In this document: positions 19,059 through 26,952 of the stretch, piece after piece
How positions within the stretch are numbered: position 1 is the stretch's first letter
How the letters are laid out: each line of letters starts with the position of its first letter
Assembly (NCBI GenBank): GCA_963756815.1
Contig: CAVWPR010000011.1
Span: 8,462 to 72,461, forward strand
Length of the DNA: 64,000 bases
Source of the DNA: JAENVU01 sp963756815
GTDB taxonomy: Bacteria; Actinomycetota; Acidimicrobiia; IMCC26256; JAENVU01
Direction: 5' to 3'
Notes under the pieces: generated by a model
Database searches by the model: none
What the model saw: the letters and a program-made list of their open reading frames with translations, nothing else
Told to the model about the DNA's origin: nothing
Made by a program: the position numbers and the translations under genes

Positions 19059-19632
19059 CACCCGCAAGCACGGGGGCATCCTCTTCGGCATCCTCGCGGC
19101 CGCCATCCTGGTCGCGGTCGCCGTCGGCTCGGCCGTGGGGTCGGGCTCCGACGATGCCACGATCGACGCCGGTCCGGCGAAGACACGCATCGCGGGTCGT
19201 GCGACGGCCGGGACCCTCGCCCCCGACTTCGATCTGCGCCGGCTCACCGGCGGGGGCCGGGTCTCCGTGCGGTCGCTGCGCGGTCGGCCCGTCGTCGTCA
19301 ATTTCTGGGCGTCGTGGTGCGGTCCCTGTCGCGAGGAGTTCCCCCTGTTCCACGAGCTCGCCGCGAAGCACCGCGGCGACGACCTGGCGATCGTCGGGAT
19401 CACCTTCCGCGACCTCGACGGGGACGCTCGCGCCTTCGCCCGTACGCACGGTGGCACCTGGACGATGGTGAAAGGCGGCGAGGGGGACCCGGTCGCCCGT
19501 GCCTACGGCGTGCGGTCGCCGCCGCAGACCTTCTTCATCGACCGACGCGGCGTGATCCGCGCCCGTGCCTACGGGCCGCCGTCGGCCGCCGCACTCGACG
19601 CCGAGGTGGCGCGCATCAGTCGGACGCGCTGA
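19048..19632 (+). CDS. Membrane-anchored TlpA/ResA-like thioredoxin
   Basis: Extracytoplasmic thiol-disulfide oxidoreductase. A short cytoplasmic N terminus is followed by one membrane segment (GILFGILAAAILVAVAVGSAV). A thioredoxin fold of the AhpC/TSA type follows, with the active site NFWASWCGPCREEFP and the cis-Pro region SPPQTFFID. Start is a GTG at 19048, overlapping the ctaB 3' end by 11 bases, so it is translationally coupled. About 194 residues. Proteins of this type reduce cytochrome c apoproteins or CuA sites of cytochrome oxidase. The link to heme O synthase supports a role in terminal-oxidase assembly, which is inference from context. Confidence 0.9.
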   Translation: MRADTRKHGGILFGILAAAILVAVAVGSAVGSGSDDATIDAGPAKTRIAGRATAGTLAPDFDLRRLTGGGRVSVRSLRGRPVVVNFWASWCGPCREEFPLFHELAAKHRGDDLAIVGITFRDLDGDARAFARTHGGTWTMVKGGEGDPVARAYGVRSPPQTFFIDRRGVIRARAYGPPSAAALDAEVARISRTR

Positions 19633-19647
19633 GCCCGGACGGGCCGG

Positions 19648-20469
19648 TCACTCCTCCCAGCGGAACCAGCGGGCCGCCGCGAGGGGTGCCGCGACCGCCC
19701 AGACGAGCAGGACCGCGAGCGCGCCCACGGGGAACGGCCCGGCGCGCAGCACCGCGCGCACGCATTCCGACAGTGCCGCCGCCGGCAGCAAGCGTGCGAC
19801 CGCTTCGATCGGGTCGGGCAGCTTGGCCAGCGGGTACGCGATGCCGCCGAGGAACATGAGGACCAGGAACAGCCCGTTGGCGGCAGCGAGGTTCGCCTCG
19901 GCCCGCAACGTCCCGGCCATGAGCATCCCGATGCCGGCGAACGCGACGGTGCCGATGAGCAGCAGCACGATGGCGGCGATGAGCCCGGCGTCGGGCTGCC
20001 AGCCCAGCGCGAGCCCGGTCGCGACGATGACGACGGCCTGGACGACCTCCACGAGCAGGACGTTGGCGGTCTTGGCCGCGAGCAGGCCCTCCCGGGACAG
20101 CGGCGTGGATCCGAGCCGCTTGAGCACGCCGTAGCGGCGCTCGAACCCGGTGGCGATCCCGAGACTCACCATCGCGTTCGCGATCACTGCGAGCGCGAGA
20201 ACTCCGGGCACGAGGAAATCGATCGGGTCGCCCTTGATCGCGCTGCCGAGGGCATCGACCTTGCCGAAGAACACGAGGATGCCCACCGGGATCGCGATCG
20301 TCACCATCAGGCTCTCGCCGCGTCGGAGCGTCATCGCGAGCTCGACCTTGGTCTGTGCCGCGATCGCGTGGCGGCGTCGTGACGTCATTCCTCCGGCTCC
20401 AGGCCCTGCGGTCCGGGCCCCGCTCGACCCACCCGGCTGCGAGCCCTGCTGGCGTGGGGTCTCGCTCAC
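19648..20469 (-). CDS. ABC-2 type transporter permease
   Basis: Membrane subunit of an ABC exporter. After a hydrophilic N-terminal tail (SETPRQQGSQPGGSSG) and a basic segment, about six hydrophobic helices are visible, including MVTIAIPVGILVFFG, FLVPGVLALAVIANAMVSLG, LLVEVVQAVVIVATGLALG and IAAIVLLLIGTVAFAGIGML. The segment ATGFERRYGVLKRLGSTPLSR is the characteristic ABC-2/DrrB-type permease motif. The GTG at 20469 overlaps the ATPase stop (GTGA), so the two are coupled. About 273 residues. The substrate is unknown; relatives export antibiotics, lipids or polysaccharides. Confidence 0.9.
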   Translation of the reverse strand: MSETPRQQGSQPGGSSGARTAGPGAGGMTSRRRHAIAAQTKVELAMTLRRGESLMVTIAIPVGILVFFGKVDALGSAIKGDPIDFLVPGVLALAVIANAMVSLGIATGFERRYGVLKRLGSTPLSREGLLAAKTANVLLVEVVQAVVIVATGLALGWQPDAGLIAAIVLLLIGTVAFAGIGMLMAGTLRAEANLAAANGLFLVLMFLGGIAYPLAKLPDPIEAVARLLPAAALSECVRAVLRAGPFPVGALAVLLVWAVAAPLAAARWFRWEE

Positions 20470-21425
20470 GGCGCGCTCCGCGGGCGTCGTCCGGTGGCGG
20501 CCGGGAGCTCGCGCTCCTCGGTGAGCCGCAGGAACACCTCTTCGAGCGACGCCGAGCCGGTGCGCAGCTCCACGATCTGCACCCCCGCGTCGCGCAGCCA
20601 GGCGGTCAGGTCGGCGACGAGTGCGGGTGACGGCGCACCGGCGAGCCGGTACTCGCCGGCCCGCACGCCGTCGACCGCGACCGTCCGACCGAGCCGGGCG
20701 CCCAGCGCGGTGGCGTCGATCGGGACGCTCGTGGTGAAGCGCGTGCACGGGTCGACGGCGCCCGCCGTGACCTCGGCCGGGGTGCCGCCGGCGACGATGC
20801 GGCCGTGGTCCAGGATCGCGAGCCGGTCGCAGAGCTGCTCGGCCTCGTCCATGTAGTGCGTCGTCAGCACGACGGTCGTCCCCGCGGCCCGCAGGCCGCG
20901 CACCAGCTCCCAGGTGTCGGCACGGGCACGGGGGTCCATCCCCGCCGTCGGCTCGTCGAGGAACAGCAGCCGCGGCCGGCCGATGAGCGCGGCCGCGAGC
21001 GAGAGTCGCTGCGCCTGACCCCCGGACAGCCGCCGGATCGCGGTGCCGGCGGCATCGCGCAGCCCCACGACGTCGAGGAGGCGCTCCGGGTCGTCGGCGT
21101 CGTCGTAGAACGCGGCGTAGAGCCGGAGCAGCTCGAGTGGGCGCAGGCCCGGGTACAGGCCACCCTCCTGCAGCATCACGCCGACCTCGCTGCGCAACCG
21201 GGCCGCGTCGGCCTGCGGATCGCCGCCGAGGACGCGCACCGAGCCGGCGTCGGCGTCGCGGTAGCCCTCGAGGATCTCGACCGTGGTCGTCTTGCCCGCG
21301 CCGTTGGGGCCGAGCAACCCGAAGATCTGGCCCTCCGTGATCGTCAGGTCGATGCCGGCGAGCGCGACGCGATCGCCGTAGCGCTTCTCGAGGCCGTGGA
21401 TCTCGACCGCGGCCTCGCTCACCAC
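20466..21425 (-). CDS. ABC transporter ATP-binding protein (DrrA-like)
   Basis: ATPase subunit partnered with the downstream ABC-2 permease. Walker A GLLGPNGAGKTT, Q-loop VGVMLQEGGLY, signature RRLSGGQAQRLSL, Walker B RLLFLDEPTAG and H-loop VLTTHYMDEAEQ are all intact. A C-terminal extension of about 90 residues after the nucleotide-binding domain is typical of drug/lipid-exporter ATPases of the DrrA type. Start is one of two adjacent GTG codons (21425 or 21422). 145 bases of non-coding, arginine-rich-in-translation DNA separate it from the polyprenyl synthase gene upstream on the same strand; nothing was recognised there. Confidence 0.92.
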   Translation of the reverse strand: MVSEAAVEIHGLEKRYGDRVALAGIDLTITEGQIFGLLGPNGAGKTTTVEILEGYRDADAGSVRVLGGDPQADAARLRSEVGVMLQEGGLYPGLRPLELLRLYAAFYDDADDPERLLDVVGLRDAAGTAIRRLSGGQAQRLSLAAALIGRPRLLFLDEPTAGMDPRARADTWELVRGLRAAGTTVVLTTHYMDEAEQLCDRLAILDHGRIVAGGTPAEVTAGAVDPCTRFTTSVPIDATALGARLGRTVAVDGVRAGEYRLAGAPSPALVADLTAWLRDAGVQIVELRTGSASLEEVFLRLTEERELPAATGRRPRSAP

Positions 21426-21570
21426 TCGCCCTCGTGGCCCTGCGGGCGTGACGATGGCGCCGCTCGCTCGGCGGCCCCCGAACGGCTGCGCCATCGCCCG
21501 CGCTCGTGTCGCTGCCGGGCGGGCCCCGCTCCGCCGGCGCGGCGTCGGTTCGTCGTCGTGGTGGCGTCGC

Positions 21571-22656
21571 TCATCGGTCCCGCCACGCCACGAAGTTCCC
21601 GAGCTCGGCGAGCGCGGTCCGCGCGTCCGACCCGATCGGTGCGTCGGCGAGCGCGGCGAGGCTCTCGGCGACGAGCGCCTCGATTGCCGACTCGACCTCG
21701 CGCACCGCGCCGCAGTCGACCATGAGCTGCTGCAACGCCACGATCTCCGACGCCGTGATGTCCGGCGCGCCGATGCGGTCGAGGAGGGCGCGACCTTCGG
21801 TGTCGGCGCGGGCCGCAGTGGCGGCGACGAGCGGCGTGAGCTTGCCCTCGCGCAGGTCGTCGCCGACCGGCTTGCCGGTGAGCTCGGGATCGCCGAACAC
21901 CGAGAGCAGGTCGTCGCGCATCTGGAACGCCTCACCGAGCGGCAGCCCGAACGCGGACAGCGGGACGCGCAGCTCGTCGGCCCGGCCCGCGAGCGCGGCG
22001 CCGAGATGGAGCGGGCGCTCGACGGTGTACTTGCCGCTCTTGTACCACTCGATCCGGCGGGCGACGGCGGGGTCACGCACCCCGGACGCGGTGGCGGCGA
22101 GATCGAGGTACTGGCCGACGCAGAGCTCGACGCGCAGCTCGTCGTAGATCCGGCGGGCCGGCGCGTCGAGACCGTCGGCGAGCATGTCGGCGTAGACGAA
22201 CGCGAAGTCGCCGACCAGGATCGCGACGCCCTCGCCGAACCGGCGGGCCTCGCCCCGCCAGCCGGCCGCGACATGGTCGGCGATCGCCTCCGCATGCACC
22301 GACGGACCGCCGCGGCGGGTGCCGGCGTTGTCCATCACGTCGTCGTGCACGAGGGCGAACGTGTGGAGCAGCTCGAGCGCAGCGCCGAGGTCGACGGCTC
22401 GCGGATCGTCGGGCTCGCCACCCGCACCGACGAACGCCCAGTGGAAGAACGCGGGCCGCAGGCGCTTGCCGCCGGCGAGCACCAGCGTCCGCAACTGGGT
22501 GAGGGGCACGTGCAGCCCCGCGTCGACGAGGTCCCAGCGCTCGATCTCCGCATCGAGGAGGCGACGGACCCGGGCCTCGATGGCCGCGCCGACGACAGCC
22601 AGGCTCGGCGGGACCGGGGCCAGGCCGATGGGCGCCAGGTCGACGGGATCCGACAT
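21571..22656 (-). CDS. Trans-polyprenyl diphosphate synthase
   Basis: Isoprenoid chain-elongation enzyme of the GGPP/octaprenyl synthase family. It has the GKRLRP substrate motif, the first aspartate-rich motif LVHDDVMDNAGTRRGGP and the second FQMRDDLLSVFGD (DDxxD-type), plus GKYTVERP between them. The residues before the first DDxxD (LELLHTFA) include a bulky Phe, which in this family limits product length, but a chain length cannot be assigned. 361 residues from the ATG at 22656. A product feeding menaquinone side chains, carotenoids or cell-wall lipid carriers is possible; a carotenoid oxygenase gene is present elsewhere in the window (61255). Confidence 0.92.
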   Translation of the reverse strand: MSDPVDLAPIGLAPVPPSLAVVGAAIEARVRRLLDAEIERWDLVDAGLHVPLTQLRTLVLAGGKRLRPAFFHWAFVGAGGEPDDPRAVDLGAALELLHTFALVHDDVMDNAGTRRGGPSVHAEAIADHVAAGWRGEARRFGEGVAILVGDFAFVYADMLADGLDAPARRIYDELRVELCVGQYLDLAATASGVRDPAVARRIEWYKSGKYTVERPLHLGAALAGRADELRVPLSAFGLPLGEAFQMRDDLLSVFGDPELTGKPVGDDLREGKLTPLVAATAARADTEGRALLDRIGAPDITASEIVALQQLMVDCGAVREVESAIEALVAESLAALADAPIGSDARTALAELGNFVAWRDR

Positions 22657-22783
22657 CGCGGGGCACCTTAGAGGCGCTTCTGCGCGCGCCCCGGTTCGGG
22701 TTCGGCGCCGCCGCGTCGATGCCGGATTCGTTCCGGTTCCGCGGTGCGACGTGCGTCCGTCGCCCGGCGGATACGTTGCCGAG

Positions 22784-23615
22784 ATGTCCGACGACGGAGG
22801 GTCCCCACCGCTCACCGACGCCGAGCGGACCGCCCGCTCCTCGAGCTTCGGCGGCGTCGCGGAGCTCTACGAGCGGTACCGGCCCGGGCCGACCGCCGCG
22901 GTCGCCGAGTGGTTCCTCCCGGAACCGGTGGACTGCGCGGTGGACCTCGGTGCCGGCACCGGCGCGTTCACGCGCCTGCTCACCGCTCGGGCGCGAGACG
23001 TCGTGGCGGTGGAGCCCGACGAACGGATGCGCGCCGGTGCTCGCGGCCGAGGTGCCCGGGGTCCGGACGCTCGCCGGGCGGGGGGAGGCGATCCCCGTGC
23101 CGGACGGCTCGGCCCAGGGCGTGTTCGCGTCGTCGTCGTGGCACTGGATGGACCCGGAGCCGACGCTCGCGGAGATCCACCGGGTGCTCGGGTCCGGCGG
23201 TGTCCTCGGCGCGGTCTGGACCGGTCCCGATCCCGAAGGCTCGTTCATGCAACAGGCCCGGGCGTTCGTCGCCGAGGCCGGTGACCGTGGCACCGACGGT
23301 GCGCGGCTCGCGGAGTCGCTCGGCGCGGGTGCGGCCGCCGGCGCTCGGACCGTCGACCGGCTCGTGCTCCCCGACGGCGTGCCGTTCGGCCCGGTGGAGC
23401 AGCACACCTTCGTCTGGGACGTGGCCCTGAACGCCGACGAGCTGATCGGCCTGCTCGGGACCTTGAGCTGGGTCATCCTCATGCCCGTGGCCGAGCGGAC
23501 GCAGATGTTCGACACGGCCCGTCGTCTGCTCGCCGAGGTCCTGGGCATCGAGGGCGAGACCACCGTCGACGTGGCCTACCGGGCGGTCGCGTTCCGGACG
23601 TTCGCCGCGGCGTGA
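22784..23615 (+). CDS. Class I SAM-dependent methyltransferase, one frame break
   Basis: Methyltransferase of the UbiE/Methyltransf_11 type. Motif I is AVDLGAGTGAFTRLL, motif II is VVAVEPDERMRA, and the post-motif region FASSSWHWMDPEPTLAEIHRVL is the usual 'probability of being in the cell' segment of these enzymes. The frame shifts near 23035 at gccggtg; dropping one G gives MRAVLAAEVPGVRTLAGRGEAIP. The ATG at 22784 follows the divergent polyprenyl synthase by 127 bases. About 277 residues after repair. The substrate is unknown. Tandem repeat block A begins 10 bases after its stop. Confidence 0.85.
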
Positions 23616-23625
23616 TCGGCGCACC

Positions 23626-23830
23626 CGTCTGGCGTTCCGGCGCCTCGGGATGTGACCGAGGCGCAGCGCCGACGGTCCGGGGCCGGAGTTCCCGACGGAG
23701 TGGTGCGCGGGCGTCTGGCGTTCCGGCGCCTCGGGATGTGACCGAGGCGCAGCGCCGATGGTCCGGGGCCGGAGTTCCCGACGGAGTGGTGCGCGGGCGC
23801 GTCTGGCGTTCCGGCGCCTCGGGATGTGAC
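23626..23830. repeat. Tandem repeat A: two full units and a partial third, each with a hairpin
   Basis: Units begin at 23626, 23712 and 23800 (each starts cgtctggcgttccgg), so the period is 86 then 88 bases; the third copy stops at 23830 after about 31 bases. The full units differ at one substitution (gccgacgg against gccgatgg) and a 2-base insertion. Each full unit carries a perfect 9-bp inverted repeat GCGCCTCGG / CCGAGGCGC around the 7-base loop gatgtga (23640-23664 and 23726-23750). The partial copy contains only the left arm and loop. No open reading frame with sensible composition runs through it. It fills the space between the methyltransferase stop and the acyl-CoA dehydrogenase leader. 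Confidence 0.9.
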
Positions 23831-23862
23831 AGTTACGATCCCGCGGCTGCTCAGGAGGGCCG

Positions 23863-25078
23863 ATGACCGAGACCACGATCGAGGACTTCACGCGCGACGC
23901 GAGCGAGTTCCTCGACGCCAACGCCGAGAAGCGCAGTGAGACGAAGTTCGTGTGGGGCGAGGGCTCCGACAGCGTGTCGATGCTCGACGAGAAGACGCCC
24001 GAGCAGGAACGGCAGGAGGTCGAAGAGGGCAAGGCCTGGAAGCAGCAGGAGTTCGACGCCGGGTTCGGCTGGATCTCCGGCCCCACCGAGTACGGCGGCC
24101 GGGGCCTGCCGAACGCCTACGACCGGGCCTACCGCGAGCTCGTCGGCCAGTACGCGATCCCGTCGCAGAGCCCGTTCGGCATCGGCCTCGGCATGGTCGC
24201 GCCCACGATCCTCGCCCATGCCATCCCCGAGGTGCGCGAGAAGTACCTGCGCCGGCTGTGGCGTGGCGAGATCATCGGCTGCCAGCTGTTCTCCGAGCCG
24301 GTCGCCGGCTCGGACCTCGCGGGCATCCAGACCAAGGCCGAGCGCGACGGTGACGAGTGGATCATCACCGGCCAGAAGGTGTGGACGTCCGGCGCGCAGT
24401 ACTCCGACATCGGCGAGATCATCACGCGTACGTCGCCCGACAAGCCCAAGCACAAGGGACTGTCGATGTTCCTCGTCGACATGCACGCGCCCGGTGTGGA
24501 GGTGCGCCCGCTTCGGCAGATGACCGGCGGTGCATCGTTCAACGAGGTGTTCTTCGAGGAGGTGCGCGTCCACGACTCGCACCGGCTCGGTGACGTCGAC
24601 GAGGGCTGGACCGTCGCGCTGACCACGTTGATGAACGAGCGCGCCGCGATCGGTGGCGGTGGTGCCGGCGTCGGCTCGATGAGCATGACGCGCTTCATCG
24701 AGATGGCCCGCCACTTCGGGCTCAGCCAGGAACCCGCTGATCCGCCAGGGCCTCGCCGAGGCGTTCATCTGTCTCTCGGTCGCGCGCTACACGAACATGC
24801 GGGCGACCGCGAAGGTCCGCGCCGGTCAGCTCCCGGGGCCGGAGATGTCGATCGGCAAGCTCGCGCTCACGCAGAACATGATGCGCGTGGGCCAGCTCGT
24901 CGGCGAGATCCTCGGGCCGCGCCTGATTGCCGACAGCGGCGAGTGGGGTACCTACGCCTTCTCCGAGATGGTGCTCGGGACCCCGGGCATGCGGGTCGCG
25001 GGCGGAACGGACGAGGTCATGCGCAACATCGTCGGTGAGCGGGTGCTCGGACTGCCGAAGGAGCCCCGGACCTCGTGA
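23863..25078 (+). CDS. Acyl-CoA dehydrogenase, one frame break
   Basis: FAD-dependent acyl-CoA dehydrogenase family protein. Family blocks are clear: FGWISGPTEYGGRG, CQLFSEPVAGSDLAGIQTKAERDGDEWIITGQKVWTSGAQYSD (flavin-binding loop; key part EPVAGSDLAG and GQKVWTSGA), FNEVFFEEVRVHD, and the C-terminal GMRVAGGTDEVMRNIVGERVLGLP. The frame breaks near 24732 at caggaacc; dropping one G joins SQE to NPLIRQGLAEAFI. A strong ribosome-binding site AGGAGGG (23851-23857) precedes the ATG at 23863. About 404 residues after repair. The substrate chain type is not predictable. Repeat A ends 32 bases upstream, so its hairpins could sit in the leader of this transcript. Confidence 0.9.
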
Positions 25079-25114
25079 CGCGGGCGTCGTGACGTCGGCC
25101 CGGACGCGTGCGTC

Positions 25115-25912
25115 GTGAGGCCGTTCGAGCGCCTGCGGCATCTGGCGCGGGCGTCCGGCGAGGACGCCGAGACGCTCGTGGAGGAGGCGGCCGACTGCCT
25201 CGCCGGCTTCGCCGACGATCCCATGGGGGTCGTCATCGCCTGCCGGCGGCTCCTCGCGTACCACCCCACGGTCACGCCGCTGTGGTGGCTCTGCGCGGAG
25301 CTGCTCGCCGCGCCCGACCCGGCCGAGGGCGCATGGGCGGCGTGGCGCGAATGGCGCAGCGACACGACGCCGGCGCGGCTCGCCGGCGCGCTCCCCTTCC
25401 CGCACGAGCGCCCGGTCGCGGTCGTCGGATGGCCCGACGTCGTGCGCGACGGCCTCGCCGAGCGCGTCGACCTCGAGCTGCTCGCGGTCCGCAACCGCTT
25501 CGACGACTCGCTGCTGTCGCGACGGCTCCGGGTGTCGGTGCAGACGGTGCGCGTCGTCGACGAGACCGAGCTCGGCGTGCTCGAGCCGTCGCACCTGCTC
25601 GTGGCACCGGTCGCGACCGGTGGCGGCACGATCCTCGTCGCGCCCGGTACGGAGTCGCTCGTGGCGACGGCGCGCGAGGGCGGCGCCGCGGTGTGGTTGG
25701 TCGTGCCGCTCGGTCTCGCACTGCCGGGCCGGCTGCTCGAGGCGATGGAGCGGGCCGCGCGTACCGAGCTCGACGAGGACGACCTCCCGTACGTCGAGTG
25801 GACCGGTCCCCGTTTCGACACGGTGATCGGACCGGAGGGCGCCTCGGACCCCTCGATCCTCGACCACCGCGCCGACTGCGCACCGGCACCGGAACTGCTG
25901 CGCCTGGGTTGA
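25115..25912 (+). CDS. Conserved hypothetical protein ending inside repeat B
   Basis: 265 residues from a GTG at 25115; I recognise no certain family. The N-terminal third is helical (FERLRHLARASGEDAETLVEEAADCLAGF, then RRLLAYHPTVTPLWWLCAELL). The rest alternates strands and helices like a Rossmann-type fold (PVAVVGWPDVVR, HLLVAPVATGGGTILVAPG, AAVWLVVPLGLALPG), faintly like eIF2B/ribose-bisphosphate isomerase-related proteins. That resemblance is weak. The last 13 residues (DCAPAPELLRLG and preceding) and the TGA at 25910 are encoded by the first copy of tandem repeat B, so the repeat has supplied a new C terminus and stop codon. Confidence 0.65.
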   Translation: MRPFERLRHLARASGEDAETLVEEAADCLAGFADDPMGVVIACRRLLAYHPTVTPLWWLCAELLAAPDPAEGAWAAWREWRSDTTPARLAGALPFPHERPVAVVGWPDVVRDGLAERVDLELLAVRNRFDDSLLSRRLRVSVQTVRVVDETELGVLEPSHLLVAPVATGGGTILVAPGTESLVATAREGGAAVWLVVPLGLALPGRLLEAMERAARTELDEDDLPYVEWTGPRFDTVIGPEGASDPSILDHRADCAPAPELLRLG

Positions 25913-26064
25913 GGGCCGCGCGTGGACTGCCGGGGCGCCATGTGACTGCGCACCGGCACCGGAACTGCTGCGCCTGGGTTGAGGTCCGCGCGTGGACTGC
26001 CGGGGCGCCATGTGACTGCGCACCGGCACCGGAACTGCTGCGCCTGGGTTGAGGTCCGCGCGTG
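25874..26064. repeat. Tandem repeat B: two full 70-base units and a partial third
   Basis: Units begin at 25874, 25944 and 26014 (each gactgcgcaccggcaccgg), an exact 70-base period; the third stops at about 26064 after 51 bases. Copies differ only at one position (gagggccg in the first against gaggtccg). Each boundary can fold into GGGGCGC / GCGCACC, pairing 6 of 7 positions around the loop catgtgact. Unlike block A, the first copy overlaps coding sequence and supplies the stop codon of the upstream gene. The small zinc-ribbon gene starts 30 bases after the block. Confidence 0.9.
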
Positions 26065-26094
26065 CGCGGTGGCGCGGTCGGTACCGTCGCCGGC

Positions 26095-26250
26095 ATGGCT
26101 GCTGCGGAGCTCCCGTTCGACGCGCCGGGTCCGAGCTGCGACCTGTCGACCACGTGCCTGGTGTGCGGCACGCCGATGCGTCAGGAGCACGCGCACTACA
26201 AGTGCCCGGGGTGTGGCTGGCGTGACTCGTGCTGCGACGGTCCGTATTGA
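26095..26250 (+). CDS. Small zinc-ribbon protein, 51 residues
   Basis: Tiny protein with an unmistakable treble-clef/zinc-ribbon pattern: CLVCGTPMRQEH, a short linker, CPGCGWRDSCCDG. Two CxxC knuckles give four ligands; an extra Cys pair follows. Similar 50-70 residue proteins with a terminal RDSCC-type motif recur in Actinobacteria. I infer a structural Zn site and perhaps nucleic-acid or protein binding; nothing in the sequence shows a partner. The ATG at 26095 is used; a longer in-frame start at 26062 would run back into repeat B. Its 3' end overlaps the start of the HAD hydrolase gene by 29 bases, implying coupling. Confidence 0.7.
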   Translation: MAAAELPFDAPGPSCDLSTTCLVCGTPMRQEHAHYKCPGCGWRDSCCDGPY

Positions 26251-26860
26251 GCGCCGGCCCGTCGACATCGTCCTGTTCGATCTCGGCGGTGTGCTCGTCG
26301 ACTTCGGCGGCGTGGAGGCGATGAAGGAGCTCTCGGGGATCACCGACGATGACGAGCTCTGGCACCGCTGGCTCACCTGCCGCTGGGTGCGCGAGTTCGA
26401 GCGGGGTGGGTGCAGCCCCGACGAGTTCGCCGCGGGCGTGGTGGCCGACTGGGAGCTCGCGATCACGCCGGCGGAGTACATCGAGAGCTTCGCCGGCTGG
26501 CTCGGTGGTCCCCTCCCCGGCGCGGTCGAGCTCGTCGCCGAGACGAAGGCCGTGGTCACGACGGGGTGCCTCAGCAACACGAACGCACTCCATTGGGACC
26601 GGAGCTTCTCGCAGTGGTCGGTCATCGGTGAGCTCGAGCACCGCTTCCTGTCGTACGAGCTGGGCGCGGTGAAGCCCGACCGTGAGGTGTTCGACCGCGT
26701 CGCCGACCGTCTGGACGCTCCACGCGACCGGATCCTCTTCCTCGACGACAACCTCGTGAACGTCGAGGGCGCGCGCGAGGCGGGCTTCCGCTCCGACCGG
26801 GCCAAGGGCGTCGACGAGGCCCGCAGCGTGCTCGTGCGCGAGGGCGTGCTGCCGGGCTGA
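26222..26860 (+). CDS. HAD-superfamily hydrolase
   Basis: Phosphatase-like HAD protein, about 212 residues. Motif I is VLFDLGGVLVDF (two Asp replaced partly as in DxGGVLxD enzymes), motif II TTGCLSNTNALHW, motif III lysine in LGAVKPDREVFDRV and motif IV LFLDDNLVNVEGAREAGF. A helical cap (residues about 25-90) lies between motifs I and II, as in subfamily IA (epoxide hydrolase N-domain/dehalogenase-like). The GTG at 26222 lies inside the zinc-ribbon gene in another frame; no better start is available before motif I. Substrate unknown. Confidence 0.85.
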   Translation: MTRAATVRIERRPVDIVLFDLGGVLVDFGGVEAMKELSGITDDDELWHRWLTCRWVREFERGGCSPDEFAAGVVADWELAITPAEYIESFAGWLGGPLPGAVELVAETKAVVTTGCLSNTNALHWDRSFSQWSVIGELEHRFLSYELGAVKPDREVFDRVADRLDAPRDRILFLDDNLVNVEGAREAGFRSDRAKGVDEARSVLVREGVLPG

Positions 26861-26952
26861 CGGGCGAGCGACGTCGAACCGGGTCGTCGGTGGGTGATTC
26901 GATCGGCTCCTATCATTCCCGGGTTCGTTCGGCGACGAAGGCAGGAGTTGCG

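Noticed and set aside
23626..26064. CRISPR array
   Set aside because: Repeats are head-to-tail without variable spacers, periods are 86-88 and 70 bases, and no cas gene is present.
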